Program-made: the position numbers and the translations under genes
The notes under the pieces: generated by a model
Databases searched by the model: none
What the model was told of the DNA's origin: nothing
What the model saw: the letters and a program-made list of their open reading frames with translations, nothing else
Shown: positions 1 to 8,382 of the stretch, one piece after another
Layout of the letters: each line of letters opens with the position of its first letter
Numbering within the stretch: the stretch's first letter is position 1
Source: Bog-752 sp963799395
GTDB taxonomy: Bacteria > Actinomycetota > Thermoleophilia > UBA2241
NCBI GenBank assembly: GCA_963799395.1
Contig: CAWCWZ010000051.1
Location: 42,983-106,982 of the forward strand
Direction of reading: 5' to 3'
Length of the DNA stretch: 64,000 nt

Positions 1-1547
1 GTGTTGGGCGCGGTGGTCGCGGCGAGCAGCGCCTGGGCGGCGGCGGCCTTCGGCCCGGGGAACGGCGAAGACCCCGGAAGAGAAACGCTCGCCGAGCCTA
101 CTCTCAGCACGAGGTTCCAGAACGTCTGCACGGTCTCCTGCGACGTCAGCCCCGGCTGGTTGACGATGCTCGTGACGCCGGCCACGTCGGGCAGCGCGGC
201 GAGCTGCTTGCCGTAGCCGTAGAGCGCGTCCAGGTTCTGCGGCGCGGTCGGCTGCGCCGCCGCGCCCGTGCCCTGCCAGGTGACGAGCACCTGCACCGGG
301 TTGAGCGCCCCGCGGTCGAAGCGCGCCTGGATGATGTCGTAGCCCTGGCGCGCCTCCTGGCTCGTCGGCAGCGACGTGGCGGTGGGCACGTTCGTCCGGA
401 TGCGCACGATCGGCCCGGCGAAGAGAGCGATCACGGCGATCGTGCCGACCAGCACCACGACGGGATGGTCCATGACCCAGTTCGACCAGGCGCGCCAGAA
501 GCGGCTCTCGGTGCCGCCGTGCCCGAAGATGCGCAGCGAGTCCACGCGCCGGCCGAGCACGCCGAGCACGGCGGGCAGCAGGGTCAGCGCCGAGAGCACC
601 GAGAACGCTACGACGATGGCCCCGCCCAGGCCGATCGAGCGCAGCGACATGTACGAGAACATGAGCAGGCCGGAGAGACCGACCATCACGGCGATGCCGC
701 TGAAGAAGATCGCCCGTCCGGCGTGGGCGACCGTCGCTTCGACCGCGGCGGCGACGCTCGCCCCCCCGGCGAGCTCCTCGCGGAAGCGGCCGACGATGAA
801 CAGCGAGTAGTCGATGCCCACGGCGAGGCCCAGCAGCGAGGCCACGTTCATCGTGAAGATCGAAAGGCTGAGGCGCTGGGCGAGGAGGTACAGCACGCCG
901 AGCGTGACCGTCACGGCCAGGCCGCCGCCGATCACCGGCAGGGCGGCGGCCACCACGCTGCCGAAGACGATGACGAGCACGATCAGGGCGAACGGCAGGG
1001 CGTAGGTCTCGGCCCGGCGCAGGTCGCTCGCCGACACCGTCTCAAGCGCCTGGTAGACGGCCGGGTCGCCAGTGATGTAGGCCGTGAGGCCGTCGGGCTG
1101 CAGCCGAGCCCTGATGCGGTCGACCTGTTGCTGGGCCTGTTCGATCTGACTGTCGAAGACCAGAAGGGCAAGCGAGGCCTTGCCGTCGCTCGAGACGAGG
1201 GTCGTGTCGCCACTCGACCCGTAGGTCCGCACGCTCTGCAGTCCCGGGATGGTGGCCGCCGTGACGCCGGCCAGCGCCCGCGCCTCGGCCGCCCGGAACT
1301 GCGGGCCGCGGGCGTCCAGCGTGGGGCTCGTGAAGACGACGGCGATCTCGGCGAGGCCGGTGTGCAGGCGTCGCTGCATGAGGTCGAGCGCCCGCTGGGC
1401 CGGCGCGCCCGGGTTGGAGAAGCCGCCCCCCTTGAGCTCGCTGTGGAGGCGGGGGATGGTCGCGAGGCCCAGGGTGAAGGCCACCACCCAGACGGCGATG
1501 ACCGGCCAGCGGAACCGGTACGAGAACCTGCCGATCGCGGCGAACAA
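1..1547 (-). CDS. MMPL/RND-family membrane transporter (3' part beyond window)
   Basis: At least 515 residues read without a stop; the C-terminus lies off the left edge. An N-terminal membrane segment (about residues 8-28) is followed by an extracytoplasmic domain, a block of about five membrane helices (roughly 175-330) holding the MMPL signature GLAVGIDYSLFIVGRFREE near residue 240, and then a second large extracytoplasmic loop. This two-half layout is that of MMPL exporters, proton-driven RND relatives that move lipids or other hydrophobic molecules. I chose TTG at 1547 because GGAGGTGAT lies just upstream in the otherwise start-poor 5' end. It is divergent from the NUDIX gene. The substrate cannot be told from sequence. 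Confidence 0.9.
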   Translation of the reverse strand, partial: MFAAIGRFSYRFRWPVIAVWVVAFTLGLATIPRLHSELKGGGFSNPGAPAQRALDLMQRRLHTGLAEIAVVFTSPTLDARGPQFRAAEARALAGVTAATIPGLQSVRTYGSSGDTTLVSSDGKASLALLVFDSQIEQAQQQVDRIRARLQPDGLTAYITGDPAVYQALETVSASDLRRAETYALPFALIVLVIVFGSVVAAALPVIGGGLAVTVTLGVLYLLAQRLSLSIFTMNVASLLGLAVGIDYSLFIVGRFREELAGGASVAAAVEATVAHAGRAIFFSGIAVMVGLSGLLMFSYMSLRSIGLGGAIVVAFSVLSALTLLPAVLGVLGRRVDSLRIFGHGGTESRFWRAWSNWVMDHPVVVLVGTIAVIALFAGPIVRIRTNVPTATSLPTSQEARQGYDIIQARFDRGALNPVQVLVTWQGTGAAAQPTAPQNLDALYGYGKQLAALPDVAGVTSIVNQPGLTSQETVQTFWNLVLRVGSASVSLPGSSPFPGPKAAAAQALLAATTAPN

Positions 1548-1656
1548 GCGATCACCTCCGGCGCCCGGAGGCGCAGCCGTGTCGAGACCGCCAAGGATAT
1601 ACTAGCCGCAGATGAGCGGCCGCGCCCGCTGCGCGGCCGGCCTCGAGGGGAGCCGC

Positions 1657-2106
1657 ATGGAGGTCAGGCACCAGGTGTCGGCAGGCGGCGTCGTGGCGCG
1701 CCCGGGCGCCGTCCTCGAACTGTGTCTGATCCGCCCGGCCGGGCGCATCGTGTGGGCTCTGCCCAAGGGCTGGGTCGAGCCCGGCGAGACCCACGAGGCC
1801 GCCGCCCTGCGCGAGATCCGCGAGGAGACCGGCATCGAGGGCGTGATCGACGGCGACCTCGACAGCATCGAGTACTGGTTCTACTCGCGCGAAGACCAGG
1901 TGCGCATCCATAAGGTGGTCCACTTCTTCCTCGTGCGCTTCGTCCGCGGCGACACGTCGCAGCACGATCACGAGGTCGCCGAGGCGGCCTGGTTTCCCGT
2001 GGAACGCGCCCTCGACCGCATGACCTACCCCAACGAACGTCAGATCGTGCGCAAGGCGACCGCGTTGCTGGCCGCGGCCGGCGGGGAGCGGACGCCGGGA
2101 CCCTAG
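1657..2106 (+). CDS. NUDIX hydrolase
   Basis: 149 residues. The NUDIX box is complete: GWVEPGETHEAAALREIREE followed by TGI, matching GX5EX7REUXEEXGU, so the Mg2+-binding glutamates are present. Such enzymes cleave nucleoside diphosphates linked to another group; the substrate is not evident. ATG 1657 is preferred over the in-frame ATG at 1612 because GAGGGGAG sits just before it. A TATACT hexamer at 1598-1603 could be a -10 element, but I see no matching -35. The stop codon overlaps the stop of the convergent GGDEF-like gene. Confidence 0.88.
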   Translation: MEVRHQVSAGGVVARPGAVLELCLIRPAGRIVWALPKGWVEPGETHEAAALREIREETGIEGVIDGDLDSIEYWFYSREDQVRIHKVVHFFLVRFVRGDTSQHDHEVAEAAWFPVERALDRMTYPNERQIVRKATALLAAAGGERTPGP

Positions 2107-2948
2107 ACCCAGACGACCGTCTCGGCGCCGCGGCGGGCCCTGTTCAGGCCGGCCGCGAGCAGCTCGAGGAGGTCGGTCGCGACCATGTCGACCACGTCGA
2201 GGTGAGTCGCGGCGAAGCGAAAGGCGACCTTGTCTTCCGACGAGCACTGGCCGGCCAGCCCGTGGCGCAGCCGCTCGAGCACGGCCTGCACGCCGTGCCG
2301 GCTTACATGGGGCAGGACGGCCACGAACTCGACGTCGCCGAGGCGTCCGACCGTGTCGTAGCGGCGCACGTCGGCGGCGATCAACCGGGCGGAGCAGCGC
2401 AGAAGATCGTCGAGATCGGCCGGCGCGCCGCGGCGAGCGCCGTCGCGGGCCACGATGGCGGCGGCAAAGGCACCGAGCCCCACCTCGGTGCGCCGGCAGC
2501 GCTCGAGCTCGACCGCAAGGCGGCGGCCGACTTCGGCGGCGTTGATGAGGCCGGTCACCGGGTCGGTCGGCGCCAGGGCGGCGACTGTCTGGCTGAGCTG
2601 GCCGACCGTGTCTTCGAGGCCCTCGGCAAAGCCGACGCCGGCGCGCAGCAGGGCCTCGCCTTCGAGGCGCCCGAGGCGCTCGGCGACGAGCGCCTCGTCG
2701 GGCGAGGCTCCCGACAGCGCGCCGCGAAACGCTCCGAGTCCGAGCTGGAGCCCGATGAAGACGTCGGCCATGCGCAGGCAGCGTTCGGCAGCGAACAGCC
2801 GGGCACGGCCTTCGACGGCCGTGAGGAAGCTTGCGGGGTCGTCGCTGACGAGAGCGTCGACCAGGTCGTCGACGAGCGGCACGAACACGGAGTCGTACGG
2901 ACTATCGAGCGTCACCGCCTGGGCGGCTGCTATCACTGTCGATTGCAT
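2103..2948 (-). CDS. degenerate GGDEF-domain protein
   Basis: 281 residues. The first 120 residues are helical with no named domain. From about residue 129 a GGDEF-like domain begins (DPVTGLIN, equivalent to the usual DxLTGLxN), but the catalytic loop reads RLGDVEF at 202-208 in place of RxGGDEF, so one glycine is lost and the loop carries GDVEF. Diguanylate cyclases need the GG(D/E)EF loop, so I infer an inactive, possibly nucleotide-sensing or protein-binding domain. ATG 2948 is the start that removes an unrelated-looking N-terminal extension; GGAG lies about 11 bases upstream. It is convergent with the NUDIX gene. Confidence 0.72.
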   Translation of the reverse strand: MQSTVIAAAQAVTLDSPYDSVFVPLVDDLVDALVSDDPASFLTAVEGRARLFAAERCLRMADVFIGLQLGLGAFRGALSGASPDEALVAERLGRLEGEALLRAGVGFAEGLEDTVGQLSQTVAALAPTDPVTGLINAAEVGRRLAVELERCRRTEVGLGAFAAAIVARDGARRGAPADLDDLLRCSARLIAADVRRYDTVGRLGDVEFVAVLPHVSRHGVQAVLERLRHGLAGQCSSEDKVAFRFAATHLDVVDMVATDLLELLAAGLNRARRGAETVVWV

Positions 2949-3033
2949 GAACGCCCACTCTCCACCGAATGCCGGTACGGGGTAGCATATAACCGATGAC
3001 CGCCTTGCGATACGAGCAAAAGGACCGACCACA

Positions 3034-3834
3034 GTGCGCCTGACACTGCTCGGCACCCAGGGCTGGATCCCCACGCCAGAGCGCGAGACGACCTGCGTGG
3101 CGATCGCCGACGGCCCTCTGCTGCTGATCTTCGACGCGGGCACCGGCCTCGGCAGGCTGCTGCGTCCGCCGGCGTCGGAGCTCCTGGCCAACGCCCACGA
3201 GATCCATCTGTTCCTCACCCACTACCATCTCGACCACGTGTGCGGCCTCGCCTACCTGCCGGCCATCTTCGCGGGCCGCACGCTGATGGTCCACGTGCCC
3301 GACGCCGCGCTAAGCGGCGTCGACCCGCAGCGCGGCGTGCCCGAGCTCATCCGCAAGCCCTACAACCCGCGCGCCTGGCACGAGCAGCCGGGTCTCGTGC
3401 TCGAGACGCTGCACCAGGGCGTCAACGAGGTCGCCGGCCACGAGCTGCGGCTGCGGGCCCAGTGTCACCCCGACACGACCGTGGCCTACCGACTCGACGA
3501 CCACTTCGTCATGGCGACCGACACGGTGGCCGACCCCGAGACCGCGGTCTTCGCCCGCGGCGCCGAGGTGCTGCTGCACGAATCCTGGATCGACGGCGTC
3601 GAAGAAGCCGACCCCGACGCCGAAGACCTGGTGCGCACGACCTACCTCGCCCACAGCTCGGCCCGCCAGGCCGCCGCCCTGGCGGCGCAGGCCGGGGTCG
3701 GCGAGCTCATCCTCATCCATCTGAACCCGCTGCGCGACAACGGCTACTACGCCCGGATGCAGGCCTCGGCGCGCGAGATCTTCGCGGCGACCTCCATCTA
3801 CCCCGACCTCCACGAGCGTGCTCTCGGGAGCTGA
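3034..3834 (+). CDS. metallo-beta-lactamase-fold hydrolase
   Basis: 266 residues starting at GTG. The zinc-binding signature HYHLDH (63-68) follows the opening beta strands (RLTLLGTQGWIPT), as in RNase Z-like and other MBL-fold phosphodiesterases. Later metal ligands fit the ATDTV and HSS segments, and a late histidine is present in LILIHLNP. It lacks recognisable RNase Z exosite or beta-CASP insertions, so it is best called a single-domain MBL hydrolase; RNase Z-type phosphodiesterase is the nearest alternative. It starts a plus-strand run with the anchored protein, MscS channel and PIG-V gene. The substrate is unknown. Confidence 0.85.
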   Translation: MRLTLLGTQGWIPTPERETTCVAIADGPLLLIFDAGTGLGRLLRPPASELLANAHEIHLFLTHYHLDHVCGLAYLPAIFAGRTLMVHVPDAALSGVDPQRGVPELIRKPYNPRAWHEQPGLVLETLHQGVNEVAGHELRLRAQCHPDTTVAYRLDDHFVMATDTVADPETAVFARGAEVLLHESWIDGVEEADPDAEDLVRTTYLAHSSARQAAALAAQAGVGELILIHLNPLRDNGYYARMQASAREIFAATSIYPDLHERALGS

Positions 3835-3861
3835 GGCCGGCCCGATGGCCCCGGCCGGCTC

Positions 3862-4479
3862 ATGATCGCCTTGTCTTCCGTCGGACCCGACGGCTCCCAG
3901 CCGAGCCCCGCGCCCCTGTTCAGGAACCGCAACAAGCGCTTCTGGATCATCCTCATCCTGGTCGTCGTGATCCTCGTGTTCTACCTGCCCTCGCTCGTGG
4001 CCTTCCGCTACACGGCCGCGGCCCAGAACACCGGCTTTCTCACGCACCCGTGGCGCAGCTGGTCGTTCATTATCACGGCGCTCACCGTGCCCGGCGACTC
4101 GCGGCTGAAGACGTCGGGCATCGCCCTGCGCCACGCCGACGGCTACTTTCGCGGCTCGGCGATCGACCCCCACGAGGTGCGTCTGCTGTTCCTGCCCGAG
4201 GGCAAGCCCTACACGTTCACGCACCCGCTCGGCCACCGCACCGTGACGACGACGATCACGCCGCCCTACCGCTTCGTCTGGCAGGTCAGCGGCCACATCG
4301 ACGGCGTGAGCGGCCCCGACACGGTCGTCGCGCTGCTCGACTACCGCACCGGCAGGGTGCTCTACGACGTGCGCACCGACCTGCCGCAGGGCACTCCGGC
4401 GACTGAGCCCACGGACTCGCCGTCGGCCGCGCCCTCGCCCGCGGCCACGACCACCCCGACGCCCGGCGCGACCCCCTGA
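3862..4479 (+). CDS. membrane-anchored extracytoplasmic protein, unknown function
   Basis: 205 residues. A short basic N-terminus (FRNRNKRFW) precedes one membrane segment at about residues 27-48 rich in I, L and V, then a roughly 120-residue predicted beta-rich domain (FRYTAAAQNTGFLTHPWRSW onward), then a Thr/Pro/Ser/Ala tail typical of wall-spanning linkers. I do not recognise the family. It sits 27 bases after the MBL gene and 8 bases before the MscS channel, so these three are probably co-transcribed and the protein may act at the cell envelope. No Cys lipobox or sortase motif is seen. Confidence 0.75.
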   Translation: MIALSSVGPDGSQPSPAPLFRNRNKRFWIILILVVVILVFYLPSLVAFRYTAAAQNTGFLTHPWRSWSFIITALTVPGDSRLKTSGIALRHADGYFRGSAIDPHEVRLLFLPEGKPYTFTHPLGHRTVTTTITPPYRFVWQVSGHIDGVSGPDTVVALLDYRTGRVLYDVRTDLPQGTPATEPTDSPSAAPSPAATTTPTPGATP

Positions 4480-4487
4480 GCGCGACC

Positions 4488-5312
4488 GTGCCCCTTCTCG
4501 CCGTCAGCGCCACCACGAGCGGCGTCATCACCGCCGCCGTCATCCTGCTACTCACGGTCGCCGTGGCCGAGGTCGTCGACCGCCTCATGCGGCGCCACGG
4601 CGGCGGCCTCTCGCGCGCCATCTCGCGCAAGCTCCCGGCCGCCGACGAGACCCGCCTGCGCATGGCGCGGCGGCTCGTCGTGGCGGCCATCGTCATCGTC
4701 GGAGTGGCGGCGGCCCTCGTGAAGCTGCCCGGGGTCAGCACGTTCGCCCGCGGCCTCCTGGCCTCGGCCGGTATCACGGCCGTGATCGTCGGCTTCGCCG
4801 CGCGCTCCGTCCTGGCCAACCTCGTCTCGGGCGTCCTCGTCGCCCTGGCCCAGCCGGTGCGTATCGGCGACTACGTGGCCATCGACGAGTGGCAGGGGAC
4901 GGTCGAGGAGGTGCGTCTGACCTACTCGTACATCCGCGGCGACGACAACAGCCGCATCGTCATCCCCAACGAGCAGCTCGGCAGCAAGGTCATCCGCAAC
5001 TTCACGATCGTCGACGAGGCGAGCGCGGCGGCGGTCGACTTCGTCGTGCCCGCCGCCGCCGCGCTCGCCGACGTGCGCCGTGAGGCGCTCGCGACGGCCG
5101 CGGCGTTCAGCCGCGGCCGTTCCCCCGAGCGCCATCCGACTCTCGCCGTGACCGAGCTCGCCGCTGACACGGTCCGCCTGCGTCTCACCGTCTGGCAGGA
5201 ATCCAAGCCCGACGCCGACCGCGCCGCCGCCGGCCTGCGGTTCGCACTGGAGGAGCGGCTCAAGGCGGCCGGTCTGGGGCCCGGCGCCGACGCCCCGCCG
5301 GCGACTCCGTGA
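4488..5312 (+). CDS. MscS-family small-conductance mechanosensitive channel
   Basis: 274 residues from GTG. Three membrane helices are visible (about 8-28, 62-80 and 85-110); the third is Ala/Gly-rich (GLLASAGITAVIVGFAARSV) like the pore-lining TM3 of MscS. The beta domain follows with PVRIGDYVAIDEWQGTVEEV and the conserved VIPNEQL segment, then an alpha/beta C-terminal domain. MscS channels open on membrane tension and release solutes on osmotic downshock. It starts 8 bases after the preceding anchored protein. Length and motif order match the short MscS class. Confidence 0.93.
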   Translation: MPLLAVSATTSGVITAAVILLLTVAVAEVVDRLMRRHGGGLSRAISRKLPAADETRLRMARRLVVAAIVIVGVAAALVKLPGVSTFARGLLASAGITAVIVGFAARSVLANLVSGVLVALAQPVRIGDYVAIDEWQGTVEEVRLTYSYIRGDDNSRIVIPNEQLGSKVIRNFTIVDEASAAAVDFVVPAAAALADVRREALATAAAFSRGRSPERHPTLAVTELAADTVRLRLTVWQESKPDADRAAAGLRFALEERLKAAGLGPGADAPPATP

Positions 5313-5475
5313 GATACTAGGCAGCGCCCACACGGTCGACGCCTGACCTACGAGGAAGCGCACGGACCCCATCCCGAACATCGTCGCCGACGAGGCTCTC
5401 GAGCCGGAGCCCGGGACCACGGACCTCGCAGCCGAGCCCGCCGCCGTCGCGGCGCCGAGCTACCTGCGGCGCACC

Positions 5476-6660
5476 ATGGTCATGGCGGTCGTCTCGCGGC
5501 TGCTCATCGGCCTGACGGCGGCCCTCGCGACCTGGGTGATCGGCGTCAAGCCGGCGCAGTGGGCCTGGCGCCTGCCGCGCCTGGCCGAGCCCTTCCACGG
5601 CACGCTCGCCCACCTCTTCAACCCGTGGGCCGTCTGGGACGGCGTCTGGTTCATCAAGATTGCCGCCGACGGTTACGCGGGCAACGACGGCACGGTGGCC
5701 TTCTTCCCGCTCTACCCGTTGATGGTGCGCTGGGTGAGCATCGTCTTCGACAACAACCTGGTGATCGCCGGCATCGTCGTGTCGCTCGCCTGCTACTTCG
5801 CCGCGATGTACTTCCTCTACCGCCTGGTGGCGGCCCGGTACGGCGGCAAGGTCGCCTACCGCACGTGCCTGTACCTGTCGATCTTCCCGACCGCCTTCTT
5901 CTGGCAGGCCGTCTACAGCGAATCGATGTTCCTCATGCTCTCGGCCGCCTGCATCCTCTGGTCGACCGAGGGCCGCTGGAAGCTCGCCGGCCTCGCCGGC
6001 CTGGCGGCCGCCCTCACGCGCAGCGCCGGATTCCTGCTGATCGTGCCGATGGCGCTCTGCTACTACGAGCAGCGCGACTGGGAGCTGCGTCGCACCGACG
6101 CCTCGGTCGCGTCGCTCCTGATGATCCCCGAGGGCCTCATGGTCTGGATGGCCTACCTCAGCCTCAGCTTCGGCAAGCCGCTGCTGTTCGCCCAGGTCCA
6201 GGACCAGTGGCGCCGCTACCTCGCGGTGCCGACGTACGCGCTCTGGGAGGGAGTCGCGGCGGGCTTCCAGGGCGCCCGCCAGCTCATCTCGGGCCAGACG
6301 AGCCGTCTCTACTGGCCGGCGACCCACCCCGGGGAGGTGGTGCCGCTGGCGGTGGCCAACCTCGTCAACCTGACGGCGCTCGTCATCGCCGGCCTCGCCC
6401 TCTGCTACGGCCTGCGGCGCCTGCCGCTGGCGCTGTCCGCCTACGCCCTCGTCACGATCGGCTACCCGCTGCTGTTCCCGGCCGCCTCGACGCCGCTCCT
6501 GTCGATGCCGCGCTTCGTGCTCGTCGCCTTCCCGATCTTCATGAGCATGGCGCTGTTCACCGACCGCCGTCCGCGGGCGCACCTCATCATCTGCACCCTG
6601 TCGATCGTGCTCTGCGTCGTTCTCACGGCCAAGTTCGCGATCTTTAGCTGGGTCGCCTGA
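5476..6660 (+). CDS. PIG-V-like GT-C mannosyltransferase, multipass membrane protein
   Basis: 394 residues from the first ATG. Features of the PIG-V family are present: NPWAVWDGVWFIKIAADGY and AFFPLYPLMVR near residues 55-85, then TAFFWQAVYSESMFLML and LTRSAGFLLIVP, with about ten membrane helices. Eukaryotic PIG-V transfers mannose from dolichol-P-mannose; bacterial homologues are thought to use polyprenyl-P-sugars. The same frame is open for about 120 bases upstream with a plausible cytoplasmic N-terminus (NIVADEALEPEPGTTDLA), but contains no ATG, GTG or TTG, so either the start is at 5476 or a base error hides an upstream start. It is convergent with the glycan operon. Confidence 0.85.
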   Translation: MVMAVVSRLLIGLTAALATWVIGVKPAQWAWRLPRLAEPFHGTLAHLFNPWAVWDGVWFIKIAADGYAGNDGTVAFFPLYPLMVRWVSIVFDNNLVIAGIVVSLACYFAAMYFLYRLVAARYGGKVAYRTCLYLSIFPTAFFWQAVYSESMFLMLSAACILWSTEGRWKLAGLAGLAAALTRSAGFLLIVPMALCYYEQRDWELRRTDASVASLLMIPEGLMVWMAYLSLSFGKPLLFAQVQDQWRRYLAVPTYALWEGVAAGFQGARQLISGQTSRLYWPATHPGEVVPLAVANLVNLTALVIAGLALCYGLRRLPLALSAYALVTIGYPLLFPAASTPLLSMPRFVLVAFPIFMSMALFTDRRPRAHLIICTLSIVLCVVLTAKFAIFSWVA

Positions 6661-6691
6661 ACCACCCGCCTCGGGGAGCTTGGGGCGCTGC

Positions 6692-8368
6692 CTAGAAGAT
6701 CTGCGACAGCGCCGCCCGCAGAGTGGGTTGCACGCGCAGCACGTAGCGTCCGGGCCGCCCGGCCCGTAGCAGCGTCCAGTCACCGGGCGCGCGCGCCAGG
6801 CTGCCCGCCGCGGCCGCCGGCCCGGGTGCCGCGACGAGGCGCCAGTACGGTGTCCAGGTGAACTTGACGATGTAGGCGCCGGGCCGGGCGACGGCGATGG
6901 CGATCGTGTCGTGGCCGACCGCGGTCACGGCGGCGCCCTGGGCGGCGGGCGGGAGCGTCGAACCGACGCTCCCGCCCGCCGTCACCACGAGCGGCGACGG
7001 CGCACGCAGTCGGTAGACCGTCCATGAGCTTGATTGAAAGACGCGTACGAAGGCCGGCGAGCGCCTGATCAGGGCCGGCTCGCCGACGCTGCTGATATCG
7101 TGCGCCGCGCGCGGCACGAACACGTCGCTCACGCCGAGGTCGCGCAGCCAGGCGATGTACTGCGCCCGGGTGGGTGACTGATAGAGGATGGCGTTGTGCT
7201 GCCAGTCGCTCTGGCGAAACCAGCCGCGGGTGATGGGCAGCCCCGCCCGCGGAAAGTAGTAGGACTCCCAGTGCAACCGCAGGGCGACGACGTGGTAGCG
7301 AAAGTCGGCACGGTAGTCGCGGCGCGCGAACGACAGGACCGGCGCGAAGAACGCCGCCTTGGTCTGGGCGGCGTCGCCGGGACGCAGCAGGTCGGAGACG
7401 GGCGTCGCGAGCTGGACGGCGGCGACGGCCGCCAGCAGGGCCGCCGTCGCCGCCCGCGGCAGCCGCACCCGACGCACCATGAGCAGCGCCGGCAGGCCGA
7501 ACAGCGCGAGGAACCGGCCGGCGTTGTTGCCGAGCTCCGTCGGCACGACGATGGCCGCCAGGCACAAGGCCCCCGCCAGCGCGAAGAGGATCTGTTTGGC
7601 GCGCCGCTCGGGATCGTCCGAGAGCCGGGCGAGCACGACGCCGACGGCGGCGACCGCCGTCCACTTGAGGAGCTCGGTGGGCTGCGCCAGGTACGAGGCG
7701 CGGCCGCGAAAGGCGAGCTGCAGGCCCAGCCAGGCGACGACGAACGGAGACAGTGCCGCGGCGAACAGCAGGACGCGACGCCGCACCGGCCGCCAGGCGA
7801 GCGCCTCGGCCGCCACGAACACGGCGCCGACCACCACGGCAATGGGGTTGGTGAAGGCGGCCACGCCGACGGGCAGCGCCGCCCACACCGGGTGGTCGTG
7901 GGCGAGCAGAGCGAGGCCGGCCATGGTCAACGCCATGGCGAGCAGGAACGGGTCCTGGCCGTTCATCAGGTAGAAGACGACGACCACGGCCAGCGCCACC
8001 GCGGGCAGCAGGCTCGTCACCCGCCAGGCGCGACGCACGTAGAGATGAAACAGGAGCGGCAGCAGACCGGCGGACAGCACGACGATGGGCACCGCGCCGA
8101 CCAGACGCGCGAGCTCGTAGTAGACGACGCCGTAGCCGACGATGCCGTACGACCCGGCATACCAGAGATCGTCCCAGACGAGCGACTGCCCCTGGGCCAC
8201 GAGGCTGGTCTTGTAGGCGTGGGCGGCGGCGTCGCTCCCGGTCAGCCCGACGAGGTGCATGACGACGAGCGCCGCGACGACCGCCACGACGGGCGCCACG
8301 GCGAGCGCCAGGAGCCGCCGGTCGACCCTGAGCCGAGCCCGCGCCACTGGTCCGCTCGCCTCGACCAT
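6692..8368 (-). CDS. GT-C-like multipass membrane protein of the glycan operon
   Basis: 558 residues. About ten to twelve membrane helices from residue 12 onward, with early loop residues SDAAAHAYKTSLVAQG and LWYAGSYGIVGYGVVYYELA that recall GT-C and PTPS-related membrane families, and a C-terminal extracytoplasmic domain of about 150 residues. I infer a polyprenyl-phosphate-sugar-dependent glycosyltransferase or related surface-glycan protein; the family assignment is only moderate. Its start lies 14 bases after the stop of the DUF2079 gene, making it the last gene of the minus-strand operon. A perfect 18-bp inverted repeat (6943-6981) lies in the C-terminal domain coding region. Confidence 0.7.
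   Translation of the reverse strand: MVEASGPVARARLRVDRRLLALAVAPVVAVVAALVVMHLVGLTGSDAAAHAYKTSLVAQGQSLVWDDLWYAGSYGIVGYGVVYYELARLVGAVPIVVLSAGLLPLLFHLYVRRAWRVTSLLPAVALAVVVVFYLMNGQDPFLLAMALTMAGLALLAHDHPVWAALPVGVAAFTNPIAVVVGAVFVAAEALAWRPVRRRVLLFAAALSPFVVAWLGLQLAFRGRASYLAQPTELLKWTAVAAVGVVLARLSDDPERRAKQILFALAGALCLAAIVVPTELGNNAGRFLALFGLPALLMVRRVRLPRAATAALLAAVAAVQLATPVSDLLRPGDAAQTKAAFFAPVLSFARRDYRADFRYHVVALRLHWESYYFPRAGLPITRGWFRQSDWQHNAILYQSPTRAQYIAWLRDLGVSDVFVPRAAHDISSVGEPALIRRSPAFVRVFQSSSWTVYRLRAPSPLVVTAGGSVGSTLPPAAQGAAVTAVGHDTIAIAVARPGAYIVKFTWTPYWRLVAAPGPAAAAGSLARAPGDWTLLRAGRPGRYVLRVQPTLRAALSQIF
6943..6981. repeat. perfect inverted repeat inside the GT-C-like gene
   Basis: Arms 6943-6960 and 6964-6981 are exact reverse complements (18 bp) with a 3-base loop. 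Total length is 39 bases, and the gene reads through it in frame, giving a Gly/Ser/Pro-rich stretch (GGSVGSTLPPAA). It belongs to the set of unique perfect palindromes embedded in coding sequence in this window. Confidence 0.9.
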
Positions 8369-8382
8369 GCGTCGTCGCGCGG

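Noticed and set aside
1990..2006. parS-like GGTTTCCCGTGGAACG in the NUDIX gene
   Set aside because: It encodes the common NUDIX segment WFPVE, so the match is explained by coding sequence.
5317..6783. 488-residue open frame on the minus strand opposite the PIG-V gene
   Set aside because: Rich in Arg, Glu, Gly and Asp with no domain; a shadow produced by GC-rich codons of the membrane-protein gene on the other strand.
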